A DNA stretch of 64,000 nt from Luteibacter yeojuensis. Lineage in GTDB: Bacteria > Pseudomonadota > Gammaproteobacteria > Xanthomonadales > Rhodanobacteraceae. The DNA is taken from the NCBI RefSeq assembly GCF_000964085.1, contig NZ_JZRB01000016.1, positions 1-64,000 of the forward strand. The letters run 5' to 3'. The stretch's first letter is position 1. Every line of letters starts with the position of its first letter. The notes below the pieces were generated by a model that was not told the DNA's origin, did not search any database, and saw nothing but the letters and a program-made list of their open reading frames with translations. Both the position numbers and the translations under genes were made by a program. Shown here piece after piece: positions 60,858 through 64,000 of this stretch.

Positions 60858-63395
60858 ATGGCAAAGAACCTCCTCATCGTCGAATCGCCGGCCAAGGCCA
60901 AGACGATCAACAAGTACCTGGGCGCCGATTTCCAGGTGCTGGCGTCGTACGGTCACGTCCGTGACCTGCGGCCCAAGGAGGGTGCCGTCGACCCAGAGCA
61001 TGGCTTCGCCATGGCCTACGAGGTCATCGACCGCAACGAGAAGCACGTCGACGCGATCGCCAAGGCGGCCAGCAAGGCCAGCGCCATCTACCTCGCGACC
61101 GACTTGGACCGCGAAGGCGAGGCCATCTCCTGGCACATCAGCGAGATCCTGAAAGAGCGCGGCCTGCTCGAGGGCAAGAATGTCCAGCGCGTGGTCTTCA
61201 GCGAGATCACGCCGAAGGCCATCAAGGAGGCCGTCGCCAACCCGCGCAAGCTCTCGCACGACCTGGTCGATGCCCAGCAGGCCCGCCGCGCCCTCGATTA
61301 CCTCGTGGGTTTCAACCTTTCGCCGGTGCTGTGGCGCAAGGTGCAGCGTGGCCTCTCCGCCGGGCGCGTGCAGTCGCCCGCCCTGCGCATGATCGTCGAG
61401 CGCGAGCTCGAGATCGAAGCGTTCCGGGCTCGCGAGTACTGGACCATCGCCGCCAACCTCACGCACGCCGAAGGCGCCTTCGACGCGCGCCTGGTGAAGC
61501 TGGACGGCAAGAAATTCGAACAGTTCGACCTCACCAACGAGGCCGACGCGCACAAGGCGCGCAGCGCGCTCGAGAAGGCCGCCGCCGGCCAGTTCACCGT
61601 TGGCGATGTCACCAGCCGCGAGCGCAAACGCCGCCCGGCGCCGCCGTTCACCACGTCCACGCTGCAGCAGGAGGCCGCCCGCAAGCTCGGCTTCTCCACC
61701 AGCCGCACCATGCGCGTGGCCCAGGGCCTTTACGAGGGCGTCTCGCTCGGCAGCGAGGGCAACGTCGGCCTCATCACCTACATGCGTACCGATTCTGTGG
61801 CCCTGTCGGACGATGCCGTGGCCGAGCTGCGCGACCTCATCGGGCGCGAATACGGCAAGGGCGCGCTGCCTGACGCCGTCCAGGTCTACAAGTCGAAGGC
61901 GAAGAACGCCCAGGAAGCGCACGAGGCCGTGCGCCCCACCTCGGCCATGCGCCTGCCGCGCAGCGTGGCGTCGTTCCTCAACGACGACCAGCGCAAGCTC
62001 TACGAGCTGATCTGGAAGCGCACGGTCGCCTGCCAGATGCTCCACGCCACCATGAATACCGTCTCGGTCGAGTTCCCCGTGGGTGAGTCGGCGTTCCGCG
62101 CCACCGGTACCACCATCGTCGACCCGGGCTTCCTTGCCGTGTACGAGGAGGGCAAGGACCAGAAAAACGAGGACGACGACGAGAACCGCCGCCTGCCGCG
62201 CCTCGCCACGGGCGATCGCGTGCCCGTCGCCGCCATCGTCGCCGACCAGCACTTCACCGAGCCGCCGCCGCGTTACTCCGAGGCCAGCCTGGTGAAGGCG
62301 CTCGAGGAATACGGCATCGGGCGCCCCTCCACGTACGCCAGCATCATCCAGGTGCTGATCAGCCGCGAGTACGTCATGCTCGACAGCCGCCGCTTCCGCC
62401 CCACCGACGTGGGCCGCGCGGTCAGCCAGTTCCTGTCGGGCCACTTCACGCAATATGTCGATTACGACTTCACCGCGCGCCTCGAGGACGAGCTCGATGC
62501 GGTGAGCCGCGGCGAGGAGCAGTGGGTGCCCCTGCTCGAGCGCTTCTGGCAGCCGTTCAAGACCCTGGTCGATGACAAGACCGAGAGCGTCGACCGCAGC
62601 GAAGCCACCGGCGCGCGCGAACTCGGCGACGACCCGAAGACCGGCAAGCCCGTGTCCGTCCGCCTCGGCCGCTATGGCGCCTACGCGCAGATCGGCACCA
62701 AGGACGACGAAGCCAAGCCCACGTACGCCAGCCTGCGCCCCGGCCAGAGCATGCACACCATCACGCTTGAAGAAGCCATGGAGCTCTTCAAGCTGCCGCG
62801 CAACCTCGGCCAGTCCGAGGCGGGCGAGGATGTCACCGTCGGCATCGGCCGCTTCGGGCCGTTCGTGAAGCAGGGCAGCACCTACGCCTCGCTCAAGCCC
62901 GAGGACGATCCGTACACCATCGAGCTGCCGCGCGCGCTGCAGCTCGTGCAGGAAAAGCTCGAGGCCATCGCCAACCGCACCATCCTCGATTTCGGCAACG
63001 GCATCCAGGTGCTCAATGGCCGCTATGGCCCGTACATCACCGACGGCGAGAAGAACGCACGCATCCCGAAGGATCGCGAGCCGAAGACCCTCACCGAAGC
63101 CGAATGCGTTGAGCTGCTCGCCGCGGCGCCGGTGAAGAAGCCGCGCGGTGGCAAGGCGGCGAAGAAGGCCGCGACGAAGAAGGCCGCGGTGAAGAAAGAG
63201 CCCGCCGCGAAGAAGGCGGCGGTGAAGAAGGCTGCCACCAAGAAAACGGCCACCAAGAAAGCGGCGACGAAGAAGGCCACCGCAAAGACATCCGCGACGA
63301 AGAAGGCGGCCACGACGAAGGCGGCGGCCAAGAAGGCCCCGGCGAAGAAAGCGGCCACGAAGAAGGCCGTGGCCAAGAAGACCCCGGCGGCCTGA
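60858..63395 (+). CDS. topA: DNA topoisomerase I with Lys/Ala-repeat tail
   Basis: 845 aa. The N-terminal Toprim domain starts with LLIVESPAKAKTINKYLG and has DLDREGEAISWH (DxDxxGE). Active site GLITYMRTDSVALSDDA with the catalytic Tyr. The C-terminal part has Toprim-C repeats (GRFGPFVKQGSTYASL, GRYGPYITDG) instead of Cys4 zinc ribbons. The last about 75 residues are repeats of KKAATKK type. It relaxes negative supercoils. The basic tail probably adds nonspecific DNA binding, as in some actinobacteria and xanthomonads. Confidence 0.97.
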   Translation: MAKNLLIVESPAKAKTINKYLGADFQVLASYGHVRDLRPKEGAVDPEHGFAMAYEVIDRNEKHVDAIAKAASKASAIYLATDLDREGEAISWHISEILKERGLLEGKNVQRVVFSEITPKAIKEAVANPRKLSHDLVDAQQARRALDYLVGFNLSPVLWRKVQRGLSAGRVQSPALRMIVERELEIEAFRAREYWTIAANLTHAEGAFDARLVKLDGKKFEQFDLTNEADAHKARSALEKAAAGQFTVGDVTSRERKRRPAPPFTTSTLQQEAARKLGFSTSRTMRVAQGLYEGVSLGSEGNVGLITYMRTDSVALSDDAVAELRDLIGREYGKGALPDAVQVYKSKAKNAQEAHEAVRPTSAMRLPRSVASFLNDDQRKLYELIWKRTVACQMLHATMNTVSVEFPVGESAFRATGTTIVDPGFLAVYEEGKDQKNEDDDENRRLPRLATGDRVPVAAIVADQHFTEPPPRYSEASLVKALEEYGIGRPSTYASIIQVLISREYVMLDSRRFRPTDVGRAVSQFLSGHFTQYVDYDFTARLEDELDAVSRGEEQWVPLLERFWQPFKTLVDDKTESVDRSEATGARELGDDPKTGKPVSVRLGRYGAYAQIGTKDDEAKPTYASLRPGQSMHTITLEEAMELFKLPRNLGQSEAGEDVTVGIGRFGPFVKQGSTYASLKPEDDPYTIELPRALQLVQEKLEAIANRTILDFGNGIQVLNGRYGPYITDGEKNARIPKDREPKTLTEAECVELLAAAPVKKPRGGKAAKKAATKKAAVKKEPAAKKAAVKKAATKKTATKKAATKKATAKTSATKKAATTKAAAKKAPAKKAATKKAVAKKTPAA
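63150..63390 (+). repeat. Degenerate AAG/GCG-rich codon repeat (topA tail)
   Basis: Imperfect repeats encoding Lys-Lys-Ala units in frame in topA, without constant spacers. It is a low-complexity coding repeat liable to length variation, not a CRISPR. Confidence 0.85.
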
Positions 63396-63396
63396 C

Positions 63397-63966
63397 GTGC
63401 ATCGGTTCGGGTTGCCCGACGTGGATGCCGCCGCCACGCTCCTGCGCGGCGGCGGCGTGCTCGCATACCCCACGGAGGCCGTCTACGGCCTCGGCTGCGA
63501 CCCGCACGATCGCGACGCCTTCGAGCGCCTGTTCGCCCTGAAGGAGCGCCCCGCCACGCAGGGCGTGCTGCTCATCGCGGCGGCGTTCGCCCAGGTGGAG
63601 CCGTACATCGACCGCGCCGCGGTGCCCGATACCGTCATGGAGCAGGTGCACGCCACATGGCCCGGCCCCAACACCTGGGTGTTCCCGCGCAGCGCGCGCG
63701 TGCCCGACTGGGTCGCCGGCGCGCACGCGGGCATCGCCCTGCGCGTGTCGGCGCACCCGCCCGTCGTCGCCCTGTGCCGGGCGTTCGGCGCGCCGCTGGT
63801 CTCCACCAGCGCCAACCCCCACGGGCAGCCGCCGGCGCGTGACGTGGGAACGCTGGCGCACTACTTCGGCGAGCGCCTCGAGGGAGCGCTCGAGGCACCG
63901 CTGGGTGGCCTCGACCGGCCCACCATCATCCGCGACGCCCTTACCGGCGCTATCATCCGCGCCTGA
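63397..63966 (+). CDS. tsaC: L-threonylcarbamoyladenylate synthase (TsaC)
   Basis: 189 aa, GTG start 1 nt after the topA stop. YPTEAVYGLGCDP, LKERPATQGVLLIA, WPGPNTWVFPRS and the SANPHGQPP loop are Sua5/YciO/TsaC motifs for ATP, bicarbonate and threonine. Length fits the short TsaC form without the Sua5 domain. It makes the precursor for t6A37 in tRNAs that read ANN codons. Coupled to topA. Confidence 0.93.
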   Translation: MHRFGLPDVDAAATLLRGGGVLAYPTEAVYGLGCDPHDRDAFERLFALKERPATQGVLLIAAAFAQVEPYIDRAAVPDTVMEQVHATWPGPNTWVFPRSARVPDWVAGAHAGIALRVSAHPPVVALCRAFGAPLVSTSANPHGQPPARDVGTLAHYFGERLEGALEAPLGGLDRPTIIRDALTGAIIRA

Positions 63967-63982
63967 GGAAGGGGGGAACACC

Positions 63983-64000
63983 GTGGCGACTGTCCATGAA
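63983..64000 (+). CDS. Start of a gene cut by the window edge
   Basis: GTG at 63983 with GGAAGGGGGG 7-8 nt upstream starts six codons (MATVHE) that run off the window. The strong SD suggests a real start, 16 nt after tsaC and likely in the same operon. The product cannot be identified. Confidence 0.4.

Noticed and set aside
63150-63390. Regular repeat resembling a CRISPR array
   Set aside because: Units are short, imperfect, without spacers, and in frame with topA.
60681-63473. 930-codon open frame on the minus strand across topA
   Set aside because: Its Leu/Arg/Gly-rich repeats are the complement of the KKA tail; topA is certain.

Overview
This 64 kb window is a GC-rich chromosomal segment of a gammaproteobacterium. 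I infer the Rhodanobacteraceae/Xanthomonadaceae lineage (Luteibacter/Dyella-like). The reasons are the large TonB-dependent receptor beside LacI regulators and glycoside hydrolases, the many Tat-exported sugar oxidoreductases, the DUF3348-DUF802-OmpA-DUF2894 block, and the housekeeping order def-fmt-rsmB / LysM-dprA-topA-tsaC. I see no rRNA, phage, IS element or CRISPR. One tRNA (Ile2, CAT anticodon) is present.

Layout. 1-1.5 kb: a NYN-domain protein and a class I glutamine amidotransferase. 1.6-18.8 kb: a co-directional glycan locus. It holds a GH30 enzyme, then glucokinase, GH20 hexosaminidase, TonB receptor, APC permease, GH2 exo-glucosaminidase-like enzyme, LacI regulator, sulfotransferase, a fused ATP-sulfurylase/APS-kinase and an alpha/beta hydrolase. 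A 14-bp palindrome overlaps a TTGACA box in front of glk. Together the genes could import and hydrolyse amino-sugar oligosaccharides (chitosan/chitin type), and unexpectedly also make PAPS and transfer sulfate. 18.8-25.9 kb (minus strand): a BlaR1/BlaI-like pair with a clear promoter and operator, preceded by five tightly coupled genes matching the uncharacterised Salmonella STM4011-STM4015 set (two radical SAM proteins, a sulfatase-fold protein, an ATP-grasp protein and a leucine-rich-repeat protein).

25.9-34.2 kb: an exported sugar-oxidation locus with two Tat TIM-barrel isomerase-fold proteins, a GMC dehydrogenase and its small subunit, a DUF1080 protein and a Tat Gfo/Idh/MocA oxidoreductase. 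A divergent LacI regulator has two 16-bp operator-like sites exactly 100 bp apart. This looks like a periplasmic 3-keto-glycoside pathway. 34.4-41.0 kb: mixed accessory genes (LprI-like, J-domain-like, DUF3617, a phospholipase C/AcpA-type phosphoesterase, a Tat multicopper oxidase, DUF1877). 41.1 kb: tRNA-Ile2.

41.3-45.3 kb: a four-gene operon (DUF3348, DUF802, OmpA-like, DUF2894). Its DUF802 protein has a MotA/ExbB-type membrane core with a very long helical tail, and its OmpA partner has a single TM helix with an Asp at the MotB position. This is an uncharacterised ion-driven-motor-like (ZorAB-like) complex and the best candidate for a new system. It is followed convergently by an Abi/HEPN protein and a predicted ~90-nt small RNA. 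46.2 kb onward is mostly core: rpoD, dtd, a lipid A acyltransferase-like gene, LPS/glycan assembly genes (ArnT-like transferase, two GT4-like glycosyltransferases, an O-antigen-ligase-like protein), rsmB-fmt-def, a LysM protein, dprA, topA with a Lys/Ala-repeat tail, tsaC, and the first codons of another gene at the right edge.
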